NCBI GenBank assembly: GCA_017577715.1
Contig: PKRC01000007.1
Location: forward strand, 9,546-73,545
Direction of reading: 5' to 3'
DNA: 64,000 nucleotides
Source of the DNA: Clostridia bacterium
GTDB taxonomy: Bacteria; Bacillota; Clostridia; Caldicoprobacterales; Caldicoprobacteraceae
Below the pieces are notes generated by a model, which did not search any database, was not told the DNA's origin, and saw only the letters and a program-made list of their open reading frames with translations. How positions within the stretch are numbered: position 1 is the first letter of the stretch; each line of letters opens with the position of its first letter. Of this stretch, positions 34,454 through 43,839 are shown in pieces. Position numbers and translations under genes: made by a program.

Positions 34454-37336
34454 GTGTTTGGATGTGATACATCTTTTATAGAAGTTCAATTTCCTGTTTC
34501 AAAGGTCTCAAAGGAGAGCTATAAAGAGAGAAAGGCAGGTAGCGGTCAAACGTTGACAGGGCTTGGGAAATGGTGGGGCAGAAAGCCCCTTATTCTTGTC
34601 AGAGCGGCATTGCTGGGACTGCTGATGCCTGCAAGCGACAATCCCAAAAAGGATATGGAGATATTCTTAAAAATATTGACGATGGATGAAGAGGGGCTAT
34701 GGCTTCGCAAAAAGCAGTCGATTCCTGCGGCGGTGATATACGAAAATCTATCAGAAGAGGAAAGGCAAAGATATTTCGAGGATGCCAATGGGAAAATTGC
34801 ATATAAGAAGGGTATAACCAAAGAGGATAGGGAAAAGCTGCAAAAGCTTGTATTTAATAGGCTTTCTTATGATGAAAAGCTGAAATATTGTCTAAGGCCT
34901 GAAGAAATAGATAATCTGCCCGAGTCCGAGTGGCAGGTCATAAATGAGCATTTGGGCACAAATGCCAAGAGCTTACAGGAGCTTGTCCATCAATTGGGTA
35001 AGAAGAGGTTTGGCAAAGTTCCGGTTGTGGGTGACTGCTTCTGCGGCGGTGGGAGCGTTCCCTTTGAAGCGGCAAGGATGGGATTTGACGTATATGCTTC
35101 GGATTTGAATCCCATTGCCATGCTTTTGACGTGGGCTTCTCTGAATATACTGGGAAGTTCCGAGGAGGAGATTGAAAGCCTAAAGAAGTTTCAAAAGAAG
35201 ATATTTGAGCTGGCCGATAAGCAGATTACCGAGTGGGGGATAGAACACAACGAACAGGGGCACAGGGCAAACGCTTATTTATACTGCAATGAAACCATCT
35301 GTCCCGAATGCGGATGGAGGGTGCCTCTTGCGCCATCCTGGGTCATAGGTAAGGGGACCAAGACGGTTGCTATCTTGAAGGAAAATCCACAGACTAAAAG
35401 CTTTGATATTGAAATCAAGTCAAATGCGACTGATAAAGAGATGGAACTTGCGCAAAGGATGGCAACCGTCAGTGATAGCAGCCTGGTGTGTCCTCACTGC
35501 AAAGTGTCAACTCCCATAGCAGCTATCCGAAAAGACAGGATAAGGGAGGATGGCTCGGTAGAATACGGCCTTCGCAGATGGGAAGCCCATGAATTTGTAC
35601 CCCGCCCCGACGATGTTTTTCAGGAGAGGCTGTATTGCATAAGGTACGAAACGCAGGACGGCAAGAGGTATTATACGGCTCCCACACAAGAAGATTTAGA
35701 GAGGGAAGAGAAGGTTGTAGATCTCCTTAAGGAGAGGTTCAACAAGTGGCAGGAGAAGGGGTATATTCCGAGCAGCATAATTGAAGAAGGGGAAAAGACT
35801 AATGAGCCCATAAGAACAAGAGGCTGGGCATACTGGCATCAGCTGTTCAACCCGAGGCAGCTTCTCATACACGGACTTTTGATGGAGCTTATTGATAGGC
35901 ATGCGAAGACGAAGAAGGAGAAAGTAGTGGGGCTGTTGGGGGTGAATAAATGTTGTGATTGGAATTCGAAGTTATCACGATGGCATTCTGGAAGAGATGA
36001 AAGTGAACAGACTTATTATAATCAGGCACTTAATACCCTGTATAATTATGGAACAAAATCGTTATTTTTATTGAGAAATAATTGGATTTTATATCTAAGA
36101 AAACGATTAATTAATCCTGAATTTTTGCATATGGTGAAAGATGCAAGACAAATAACAAATCAATCAGATATCTGGCTCACCGATCCACCCTATGCCGACG
36201 CTATAAACTACCACGAGCTTTCCGAATTTTTCCTTGCATGGGATAAGAAGATGCTCCTTGATATTTTTCCTGACTGGTATGCCGACAGCAAGCGTGCCCT
36301 TGCAATAAAGGGAACTGGAGAAAGCTTCAAGCACAGCATGGTGGAGGTTTACAGGAACCTGGCGGAGCATATGCCCGATAATGGGCTGCAGATAATAATG
36401 TTTACCCATCAAAATGTCAGCGTATGGGCAGATTTGGCGTTGATTTTGTGGACGGCGGGTTTGAGGGTGACCGCTGCATGGAACATAGCCACTGAAACCG
36501 ACGCCAGCGGAATAAAGCAGGGCAACTATGTAAAAGGGACTGTCCTACTTGTCCTTCGCAAGCAGACATCCGAAGAGACCGCGTACCTTGACGAGCTTTA
36601 TCCCGAGATTGAAAGCGAGGTTCAAAGGCAAATTGACATCATGCGGGAGCTGGATGACAAGGAAGACCCCAATTTCAGCGATACCGATTACCTGCTTGCC
36701 GCTTATGCGGCTTCGCTGAAGGTGCTGACTTCTTACAGGAAGATAGAAGACATAGACATCCAGTATGAACTTTCAAAGACAAGGCAACCGGGTGAGGAAT
36801 CGCCCATTGAGAAGATAATAAATGAAGCTGTGAAGATTGCCTATGACTACATTATACCTAAGGGTTTTGATTCCTATACGTGGAAGATGTTGACACCAGA
36901 AGAGAGGTTTTATATCAAAGGCTTAGACCTGGAAAAGGACGGCATTTATCAGCTGGGCGCATATCAAGAACTGGCAAAGGGCTTCGGCGTGAGGGAGTAC
37001 AGTTACCTTCTTGCCTCTACCCGCGCCAACAAGGCAAGGCTTAAGACTGCTTTGGAGTTTGGGATGAGGGGATTGGGCACCAGCGATAAATTCAGCAATA
37101 CGCTCGTTCGAAACATCCTTGCCGCCCTGCATCAGGCCATAAAAGCAGAGGATACGACAAAGGGCAGAAACTGGCTTAAAAATGAATTGCCCAATTACTG
37201 GGATCAGCGGAATACCATTGTTGATATATTGGAATACATATCCGCTTTGGGCAATATTGAAACGATGCCCCACTGGAAAGAAGAGGCCAAGTATGCAGGG
37301 CTTCTTGCAGAACTGGTGAGAAATGATGGAGTATGA
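34454..37336 (+). CDS. DUF1156 adenine-specific DNA methylase with Zn-ribbon, gene 3
   Basis: A 960-residue methylase (COG1743). The N-terminal DUF1156 motif is GLGKWWGRKPLILVRAALLG. SAM-binding motif I is GDCFCGGGSVPFEAARMGFD with YASDLNPIAM (about 193-225). Two zinc-knuckle pairs follow: CPECGW (about 286) and CPHCK (about 346). The catalytic motif IV is DPPYADA (about 576), typical of N6-adenine or N4-cytosine methylases. The start is GTG 34454 behind GGGGTGG. Bases 35950-36170, between the Zn-ribbon and DPPY, are distinctly more AT-rich than the rest. It likely marks host DNA as self. Confidence 0.9.
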   Translation: MFGCDTSFIEVQFPVSKVSKESYKERKAGSGQTLTGLGKWWGRKPLILVRAALLGLLMPASDNPKKDMEIFLKILTMDEEGLWLRKKQSIPAAVIYENLSEEERQRYFEDANGKIAYKKGITKEDREKLQKLVFNRLSYDEKLKYCLRPEEIDNLPESEWQVINEHLGTNAKSLQELVHQLGKKRFGKVPVVGDCFCGGGSVPFEAARMGFDVYASDLNPIAMLLTWASLNILGSSEEEIESLKKFQKKIFELADKQITEWGIEHNEQGHRANAYLYCNETICPECGWRVPLAPSWVIGKGTKTVAILKENPQTKSFDIEIKSNATDKEMELAQRMATVSDSSLVCPHCKVSTPIAAIRKDRIREDGSVEYGLRRWEAHEFVPRPDDVFQERLYCIRYETQDGKRYYTAPTQEDLEREEKVVDLLKERFNKWQEKGYIPSSIIEEGEKTNEPIRTRGWAYWHQLFNPRQLLIHGLLMELIDRHAKTKKEKVVGLLGVNKCCDWNSKLSRWHSGRDESEQTYYNQALNTLYNYGTKSLFLLRNNWILYLRKRLINPEFLHMVKDARQITNQSDIWLTDPPYADAINYHELSEFFLAWDKKMLLDIFPDWYADSKRALAIKGTGESFKHSMVEVYRNLAEHMPDNGLQIIMFTHQNVSVWADLALILWTAGLRVTAAWNIATETDASGIKQGNYVKGTVLLVLRKQTSEETAYLDELYPEIESEVQRQIDIMRELDDKEDPNFSDTDYLLAAYAASLKVLTSYRKIEDIDIQYELSKTRQPGEESPIEKIINEAVKIAYDYIIPKGFDSYTWKMLTPEERFYIKGLDLEKDGIYQLGAYQELAKGFGVREYSYLLASTRANKARLKTALEFGMRGLGTSDKFSNTLVRNILAALHQAIKAEDTTKGRNWLKNELPNYWDQRNTIVDILEYISALGNIETMPHWKEEAKYAGLLAELVRNDGV

Positions 37337-37352
37337 GCGAGGGGATTATATA

Positions 37353-40061
37353 ATGATATATCGTTATTCCTCAAGGAGAAAAAGGCTAGATACTAGCTTT
37401 TTAAATGAAAAGCTAAAAGATGCCATAAGTTACGACAGGATTGCTGGTTATTTCAGCTCTTCCATCATTGAAGTGGCGGGAGAGGCAATTGAGAGCATAC
37501 AGGGCTGTGCCAGAATTGTGTGCAATTCAGAGATGCAAAAGGAAGATGTGGTGACGGCAAGCGCTGCTGTAAACGCCATGCGCAGGGAATGGTGTAGCAT
37601 AAAGCCCGAAGAGAGATATATGGACATTCCTGAAAGGTTGGAAAAGCTTTATGACCTCATAAAAAGCGGCAAGCTGCTCATAAAAGTTGTTCCCAACGAT
37701 GTGTTTGGCCTTATCCATGGGAAGGCAGGGGTTATAACCTTAAAAGATGGGCGAAAAACAGCTTTTATAGGCAGTGTAAACGAAAGCTATGCCGGTTGGA
37801 AACTGAATTATGAGATACTTTGGGAGGACGATTCGGAAGAGGCAGTAAAGTGGGTTCAGGAAGAATTTGATTATTTCTGGAATAGCCCCTATGCGGTGCC
37901 CCTGGCGGATTTTATCGTTGAGGACATTAAGAGAATTTCCCGTAGAAAAGTGGTTTATTCGATTGAGGAATGGAGAAAAGACCCTGAACCTGCTTCGACT
38001 GTTATAGAATCGCCAGTATACAGGGAAGAACTGGGTTTGTGGGAACACCAGAAATATTTTATAAATATGGCATTTAATGACCATAAAAAATATGGAGCAA
38101 GGTATGTGCTTGCTGATATGGTGGGTTTAGGAAAAACCGTACAGCTTGCCATGGCCGCGCAGCTTATGGCCTTGTACGGAGACAAGCCTATTCTCGTAAT
38201 TGTGCCCAAAACTCTTATCTGGCAGTGGCAGGATGAGATGAATACCCTTTTGGATATGCCCTCGGCCGTATGGGACGGGAAAGGATGGGTGGATGAAAAC
38301 GGCACAAGGTATCCCGCAAATGGCGATGCAGCTATAAAAAAGTGTCCGAGGCGTATCGGTATAATCTCGCAAGGCTTGATCACGGCAAATTCGGAGCAGG
38401 TTCAGCATCTTCTGAATTTAGAATATGAGTGCGTAATCGTGGATGAAGCTCACAGGGCCAGGAGAAAAAATTTAGGGCCTGGCAGGGAAGAAAAGCCCGA
38501 GCCCAATAATCTTATGAAGTTCTTGCTTGAAATCTCTAAGCGTACCAAGAGCATGCTTTTAGCTACCGCAACGCCTGTGCAGCTGTATCCAATTGAAGCA
38601 TGGGATTTGCTTTATATTCTTGCCCAAGGAAGCGATGCTGTTTTAGGAAATGCTTTCAGTATGTGGAGAAAATATCCTCAAAGAGCCATTGATTTGATCA
38701 CGGGCAAACAAACGCTTGACCGCTTTGATAGAGAAAATTGGGAATGGGTACGGAACCCATTTCCCCCTGCATCAGAAGGAGAAACAACATTTGGGTTTAT
38801 AAGAAAACAGTTGGGGATGGCCGATGACGAGTTTGTGATAAGACCTGAAGCGTTTGACCAATTGAGGGAACAGGATAAGCGCAGGATCTTTAGGATTATT
38901 GATGATAACTTTATGACCGAACACAATCCTTTTATAAGGCATATTGTAAGAAGGACGAGGGATTATCTTGAAAATACTATAAATCCTGAAACTGGAGAAC
39001 CGTATTTAAAAAAGATTGAAGTAGAGTTGATGGGGGAAAGCGATGATGAGGCTATCATATTGCCTCCTTATTTGCAGGAAGCATACAATTATGCAGAGGA
39101 ATTTTGCGAACTTCTCAAGAAAAGGTTAAAAACCAGGGGATTTTTCAAGACATTGCTATTGAGAAGAATTGGCAGTACCATAATTGCGGGTAAGATTACA
39201 GCAGAGAGGATGCTCAACAGTTGGGGCCAACTTGTGCTGGAGGAAGATTATGAAGAAGACGAAGTAGAAGAAGAGAAAGATCTCCAGAGCGAAGAGAAAA
39301 ACTTGACCGAAGAAGAAAGAAACTGTCTCAAAAAGTTAATCGAGGCATTGAACATTAATAAGGAAAGAGATCCCAAGTACAATCTCGTTTTAAAATTGCT
39401 AATTGAGGATAAATGGATAGAACGCGGGTGTATTATCTTTTCTCAGTATTATGATTCGGCTTTTTGGGTTGCCGAGAGCTTATCTCGCGATCTTCCAAAT
39501 GAAAAAATAGGGCTTTATGCAGGAGGAGATAAATCAGGAGTATTTGTCAATGGAATATACGAAAGAAAAAGCAAGGAAGAGATAAAACAAATGGTTAAAA
39601 GGCATGAATTAAAGGTTTTGGTTGGAACTGATGCGGCCAGTGAGGGATTAAACCTTCAAACACTGGGCACGCTTATAAATCTTGACCTGCCGTGGAACCC
39701 AACAAGGCTTGAACAACGCAAAGGCAGAATCCAGCGCATAGGACAAGTTTACGACAAAGTGTATATATATAACATGAGGTATAAAGGTTCGGTTGAAGAC
39801 AGGGTACATCAATTGCTCTCAGAAAGGTTTGCAAATATTTACAATATGTTTGGGCAAATCCCCGATGTATTGGAGGATGTATGGGTGCATGTGGCCTTAA
39901 ATGAAATTGAAGAGGCGAAGAAGAAGATTGACGCTATACCCAAGCAGCATCCTTTTGAAATAAGATACCATGTCAATGTAGGCAAGGTTGACTGGGAAAG
40001 CTGTGCTAGGGTGCTGGATAACAGGGAGAAACGAAAGTATTTGATGATGGGATGGAGATAG
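37353..40061 (+). CDS. PLD nuclease-SNF2 helicase fusion, gene 4
   Basis: A 902-residue protein. The N-terminal PLDc-like domain (about 25-185) has H122-x-K124 (IHGKAGVI) and GSVNESYAGWKLNYE, the S-x-N...N-x-E pattern, so it may be the nuclease of the system. The SNF2/SF2 helicase core follows: Walker A MVGLGKT (K261), DEAH 364-367, TATPVQLYP, and C-terminal motifs V-VI TDAASEGLNLQ and RLEQRKGRIQRIGQ. ATG 37353 has AGGGG eight bases upstream; the ATG at 37323 overlaps the methylase gene without a ribosome site. No separate restriction enzyme is encoded in the cassette. Confidence 0.9.
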   Translation: MIYRYSSRRKRLDTSFLNEKLKDAISYDRIAGYFSSSIIEVAGEAIESIQGCARIVCNSEMQKEDVVTASAAVNAMRREWCSIKPEERYMDIPERLEKLYDLIKSGKLLIKVVPNDVFGLIHGKAGVITLKDGRKTAFIGSVNESYAGWKLNYEILWEDDSEEAVKWVQEEFDYFWNSPYAVPLADFIVEDIKRISRRKVVYSIEEWRKDPEPASTVIESPVYREELGLWEHQKYFINMAFNDHKKYGARYVLADMVGLGKTVQLAMAAQLMALYGDKPILVIVPKTLIWQWQDEMNTLLDMPSAVWDGKGWVDENGTRYPANGDAAIKKCPRRIGIISQGLITANSEQVQHLLNLEYECVIVDEAHRARRKNLGPGREEKPEPNNLMKFLLEISKRTKSMLLATATPVQLYPIEAWDLLYILAQGSDAVLGNAFSMWRKYPQRAIDLITGKQTLDRFDRENWEWVRNPFPPASEGETTFGFIRKQLGMADDEFVIRPEAFDQLREQDKRRIFRIIDDNFMTEHNPFIRHIVRRTRDYLENTINPETGEPYLKKIEVELMGESDDEAIILPPYLQEAYNYAEEFCELLKKRLKTRGFFKTLLLRRIGSTIIAGKITAERMLNSWGQLVLEEDYEEDEVEEEKDLQSEEKNLTEEERNCLKKLIEALNINKERDPKYNLVLKLLIEDKWIERGCIIFSQYYDSAFWVAESLSRDLPNEKIGLYAGGDKSGVFVNGIYERKSKEEIKQMVKRHELKVLVGTDAASEGLNLQTLGTLINLDLPWNPTRLEQRKGRIQRIGQVYDKVYIYNMRYKGSVEDRVHQLLSERFANIYNMFGQIPDVLEDVWVHVALNEIEEAKKKIDAIPKQHPFEIRYHVNVGKVDWESCARVLDNREKRKYLMMGWR

Positions 40062-40088
40062 GGAACCTTGGGAAAAGGAGGGAATTTT

Positions 40089-40244
40089 TTGCTTACTTTG
40101 GAAGAAGCACGACATTATCATCCTAACCAGAAAGGTATTCACCAGCGGGAAGGGCAGATCTTGTCAATATGCGCTTCTTTTACTACGGGAAAACGGAAAT
40201 ATCATGATCGGTTTTTTCATTTATGTTTTATGAGCCCAAAATAG
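40089..40244 (+). CDS. Small ORF (51 aa) after the helicase
   Basis: TTG at 40089 is preceded by AAAAGGAGGG at good spacing, only 27 bases after the helicase stop. The product starts MLTLEEARHYHPNQKG and ends FHLCFMSPK; it has 5 His and 2 Cys and no recognised domain. It may be a fifth, very small cassette gene, or the 5' end of a larger gene truncated by the insertion-sequence remnant that follows. Homology is unknown to me. Confidence 0.4.
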   Translation: MLTLEEARHYHPNQKGIHQREGQILSICASFTTGKRKYHDRFFHLCFMSPK

Positions 40245-41215
40245 TGGCTAATTAAGAGTGTCAATAATCTGTGAAAATGTCACATAAAGAAGGACAATTT
40301 TATTCAGGAAAAATGTCACTATGGACTTATAAGAGGGCTCATGATTAAAACTAATAGGGATTTTTTCTCTCGCCGCTAGGCAGGCCTGTGGGAGTACTAC
40401 ACCCTCAGGCATAGACAAAAGCTTGCATAAAAGGATGTATATCAAGTGGCTTTTGCGGCATAAGCAGTAAAGCTCTAGGGTCATTTCAACTTATTCTACG
40501 CTTCACTTGACATACATTCTGACTCTAGAGCTTTTTTACTACTATAAGGGGGCAAAAAAGACAATAAAAAACTAAGCCTTGATAAATACTATCAAAGCCT
40601 GTAGGATAGTCTATGAGAAAAGTAATAGATTTGAGTCTGCTATGCCCAGGCTCGTGTGAAATTAAACAGCTGGGCTAGCATTTCCAGGATCTCCCGATCA
40701 GTTTCCTCGTAAGAAATCCTGGGTCTTTTTTGAGCCTGTTGTTTCCACGGATGATCAGGAGCCGGTTTTACAGGATTATGTTTCTTCTCTGATTGATTTT
40801 CGGATTGTTTTAAGGTCTGTTTTTTAGGCCGTTCTTCGAGTACTAGAGTATCATAGACCACCCCAGTTGATCTTCGATGGATAGTTTACCATCGTTGGGG
40901 GAGATAAAGACAGTACGAAGGTCGTAGTATAGACTTAAGGGGACACCCTGGTTATTGATCATTTGTCTCATGATTTCGAAATATCCTTCCATACACTATT
41001 CTTGAGTGAATAAAAGAGCGAGTATTTCGCCGGTAGCATCATCGACAGCGCCGTGGAGGGTAAAAGGCTCTTTGCCTTTGATCCATTCATGTTTAGAAGC
41101 ATCTATTTGAACTAATATGCCTTTTCGAGGCATTCTTTTTCTTCTGTGGTGAGCTTTACGTTTGCGATGTTTTTTAGGGCTGGTGAAGCCCTCTTTTGTT
41201 TAAAATTCTATATAT
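40245..41215 (-). pseudogene. Decayed ISNCY/IS1202-type transposase with flanking end
   Basis: On the minus strand, residues of an integrase-core transposase can be read across shifts and stops: GFTSPKKHRKRKAHHRRKRM, then ILVQIDASKHEWIKGK, LHGAVDDATGEILALLFTQE-stop, and GYFEIMRQMINNQGVPLSLYY. The C-terminal end (40640-40800) has KPAPDHPWKQQ, typical of the family. A further N-terminal piece, VNFSHFVDLLMEN and VSHPSIYRILNKRGL, lies at about 41195-41305 in another frame. At 40255-40325 repeated TGTCA motifs (AATGTCAC) look like the element's right end. At 40467-40532 there is a 15-base imperfect inverted repeat (AAAGCTCTAGGGTCA / TGACTCTAGAGCTTT). Confidence 0.7.
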
Positions 41216-41325
41216 AGAGGGATGACTTACTTTAATGTTTTTATTTTCCATAAGCAAGTCGACAAAGTGGCTGAAGTTTACATCTTTGTATTTTTTTAGT
41301 ATAATAACATGAATAAAATGTTTTG

Positions 41326-41354
41326 TTGATATTGGGCAGAAAATGTAATATAAT
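41326..41354 (+). promoter_or_regulatory. Promoter of the NSS transporter
   Basis: TTGATA, 17-base spacer, TATAAT, 100 bases before the gene. Confidence 0.65.
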
Positions 41355-41373
41355 CTAATGCGTATTAGTGCAT

Positions 41374-41415
41374 ATTGAATGAACGGACCTGAAGGGTAAA
41401 CCGTTCATTTTCAAT
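41374..41415 (+). repeat. Leader stem-loop of the NSS transporter gene
   Basis: AATGAACGG (41378-41386) pairs with CCGTTCATT (41401-41409) across a 14-base loop, with ATTG/CAAT extending the stem after a bulge. It lies about 15-55 bases after the predicted transcription start; no T-run follows, so it suggests an operator or RNA-level control. Confidence 0.65.
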
Positions 41416-41454
41416 GTTGTGGATTGATTTTTATAATTGTGAGGAGATTGGGAA

Positions 41455-42828
41455 ATGGAAAAAAGAGAGAGATTTGCTTCCCGTTTAGGTTTTATCTTGA
41501 TCTCTGCGGGGTGTGCGATTGGATTGGGTGATGTTTGGCGTTTCCCTTATATCACAGGGCAATATGGCGGAGGAATATTTGTTCTAGTCTATCTGATATT
41601 CATTTTTTTGCTTGGTTTGCCTATCATCACAATGGAGCTTGCAGTAGGACGTGCCAGTCAAAAAAGTATTGCTACTTCATTTAACGTTCTGGAGAAAAAA
41701 GGCCAAAAATGGCATTGGATGGGCTATGCTGGTGTAGCCGGGAATTACATACTTATGATGTTTTATACCACCATCGCAGGCTGGATGCTGGCTTATTTCT
41801 ACAAGTTTATGACAGGCCAATTTGAGGGGCTTGATACTCAGCAGATTGGTCAAGTGTTTACAGATTTTATAGCAAATCCGGTAGAAATGACTATATGGAT
41901 GGTCATAACAACCGTGATTTGTTTTGGGATATGTTCACTTGGTTTGCAAGAGGGAGTGGAAAAGGTTACCAAGGTCATGATGGTATTGCTGCTGGCTATC
42001 ATCGTGGTACTTGCGGTTAAATCCATGACGCTTCCAAATGCAAGCGAAGGTTTAAGGTTCTATCTAATGCCCGATGTTAATCGTATAAAAGAATATGGTA
42101 TCTGGGAAGTAGTATTTGCAGCTATGAGCCAGGCATTTTTTACCTTGAGCATAGGAATTGGTTCTCTGGCCATATTTGGAAGCTACATTGAGAAAGAACG
42201 CAGCCTTCTTGGCGAGTCCATTAATATCGCCATGTTGGATACTGCAATTTCGTTGATTGCAGGGCTTATTATTTTCCCGGCCTGCTTTGCTTTTAATGTT
42301 GACCCAGGTCAAGGCCCAGGTCTTGTGTTTGTAACGCTGCCCAATATTTTTAATTCAATGGCTGGCGGGAGAATCTGGGGTTCACTGTTTTTTATCTTTA
42401 TGACATTTGCTGCATATTCTACGGTTATTGCCGTGTTTGAAAACATTATTTCCTTTGGAGTCGATCTCTGGGGCTGGAGCCGAAAGAAAGCATCTATAAT
42501 TAATATGTTTTTAATTATTGTACTTTCCATGCCGTGTGTTTTAGGCTTCAATGTTCTCAGCTGGATTCAGCCTTTAGGAGAGGGTACCGGTATACTGGAT
42601 CTTGAGGATTTTATACTCAGCTATAATCTGCTTCCTTTGGGTTCACTGGTTTACGTGCTTTTCTGCGTTACCCGCTACGGATGGGGATTTGACAATTACC
42701 TAAAGGAAGTCAATACAGGTGAGGGCCTGAAAATGCCTCGTGTGCTGAAAGGATATTTGACCTGGATATTACCTGCTATTATCATAGTGGTACTTATTCA
42801 GGGATATATTAATGTGTTTGGCAAGTAA
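41455..42828 (+). CDS. Sodium-dependent transporter (NSS/SNF family)
   Basis: A 457-residue secondary transporter with about 11-12 membrane helices, related to LeuT/MhsT. TM1 carries the family signature GFILISAGCAIGLGDVWRFPYITGQYGGG, which forms the sodium and substrate site; FEWELAVGRASQ-like IITMELAVGRASQ follows. The usual substrate is an amino acid. The ribosome site GAGGAG precedes ATG 41455. It stands alone with its own promoter, just right of the insertion-sequence remnant. Confidence 0.9.
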   Translation: MEKRERFASRLGFILISAGCAIGLGDVWRFPYITGQYGGGIFVLVYLIFIFLLGLPIITMELAVGRASQKSIATSFNVLEKKGQKWHWMGYAGVAGNYILMMFYTTIAGWMLAYFYKFMTGQFEGLDTQQIGQVFTDFIANPVEMTIWMVITTVICFGICSLGLQEGVEKVTKVMMVLLLAIIVVLAVKSMTLPNASEGLRFYLMPDVNRIKEYGIWEVVFAAMSQAFFTLSIGIGSLAIFGSYIEKERSLLGESINIAMLDTAISLIAGLIIFPACFAFNVDPGQGPGLVFVTLPNIFNSMAGGRIWGSLFFIFMTFAAYSTVIAVFENIISFGVDLWGWSRKKASIINMFLIIVLSMPCVLGFNVLSWIQPLGEGTGILDLEDFILSYNLLPLGSLVYVLFCVTRYGWGFDNYLKEVNTGEGLKMPRVLKGYLTWILPAIIIVVLIQGYINVFGK

Positions 42829-42858
42829 AGAGGTAGACTGATTCTTCATTGTATTCCA

Positions 42859-43190
42859 TTAGTAGTTAGAAGACAGAAAGAAGGCATACAACGTAAGTCT
42901 GGATGGTGCGTTTTTGCTTTTCCAGGCTTTTATTTTTGTGTCAGCACCTTTTTGCAAATAACCGAATATCCTATCTTCGCTTGGAGTGTGCATGTCAGCC
43001 TTAAGTTTAGCTTCTTTTAGTTTTTGTATCAAGTTTGCCTTCTCGTTTTCCAGCTCCTCCATTTTACCTTCATAGAGGGATGAAACATACCAGCAGCTAT
43101 GGCAGTCTTATTTCGGCCGGCATATTTGCGTGTACCTATCATAGCTGCTCCACCATTTACCGCAGTAATGGAACAAATGTTTGATTTTGT
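42859..43190 (-). pseudogene. C-terminal relic of a large serine recombinase
   Basis: Minus-strand remnants of a resolvase-type recombinase. A zinc-ribbon piece is split over two frames: YCGK in one, GGAAMIGTRKYAGRNKTA in the other. It is followed by a coiled-coil tail MEELENEKANLIQKLKEAK and PSEDRIFGYLQKGADTKIKAW, like the segment before the recombinase C-terminus. The catalytic N-terminal domain is absent. It points to a lost mobile element (prophage, integrative element or skin-like insertion). Confidence 0.5.
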
Positions 43191-43253
43191 GATTATTTAT
43201 GTACTAGTAGATCCATGGAAAGCGTCCTGGATTTACTGTATGGATATAAGGTA

Positions 43254-43541
43254 TTAGTCAATACTTGTATATCCGCATATATGATGAATATGGCCATCTA
43301 CGCACTGAACTATTGCATGGTATTCATGATAATGTCTACCATCTTTAGTTAGTATAGCTGGACCTATTTCTGAATAATATGGGTGAGTATGACCATCGAT
43401 ATAGGAAGTATCACCACAGAACCCATGAATGTGAGAAACCCCACTGGGAGCAAGTTCTGTTACTGTACCATAATGGTGAAGATGGCCATCATCATATGAT
43501 GTTGAACCACAAAGGCTATGAGAGTGATACTGGTAATTCAT
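43254..43541 (-). CDS. YmaF-like His-rich repeat protein
   Basis: A 95-residue soluble protein made of three imperfect repeats of the pattern H-x-H-x-x-x-G-x-T-S-x-D-G-H-x-H (SHSLCGSTSYDDGHLHHYG; SHIHGFCGDTSYIDGHTHPY; CVDGHIHHICGYTS). This matches the YmaF family of Bacillus and Clostridia, whose role is unknown; the many His residues suggest metal binding. ATG 43541 sits five bases after AGGAGGTGA, so the in-frame GTG at 43550 is part of the ribosome site. No neighbour clarifies its function. Confidence 0.75.
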   Translation of the reverse strand: MNYQYHSHSLCGSTSYDDGHLHHYGTVTELAPSGVSHIHGFCGDTSYIDGHTHPYYSEIGPAILTKDGRHYHEYHAIVQCVDGHIHHICGYTSID

Positions 43542-43839
43542 ATAAATCACCTCCTAATACATTGGTTAATACCATTATATGTTTATAAAGAATTTAGGTA
43601 GCAGCAGAAGATTTCACAAAAAACAATTGCGAGTGGTCGGTTACAATGCGATTGGATGATTGGATTGAGTTATACAGAGAATAGGAGGGGTGGTTGTATA
43701 AGATGCGATTATGCAAATTCCTCTCCTTCCCAGGTTCGGTTTTCCCTGCTGGGCTGTTGTTATACGTCGAACTTGCTATATTTTATTGCAAAGATTTTTA
43801 CTTTTCTGTAGGAGTAGCAGATTGAAAGGAGGAGCTTGA

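Noticed and set aside
30765..40061. DISARM or BREX assignment for the cassette
   Set aside because: No DUF1998 (DrmB) or DrmA helicase and no PglZ or BrxC-type genes are present; only the general logic is similar.
43254..43541. CRISPR-like repetition
   Set aside because: The repeats are protein-coding H-x-H units of uneven length; no direct repeat with regular spacers was seen here or elsewhere in the window.
43379..43588. Plus-strand frame opposite the YmaF-like gene
   Set aside because: Its His-rich look is only the complement of the His-rich repeats on the minus strand.
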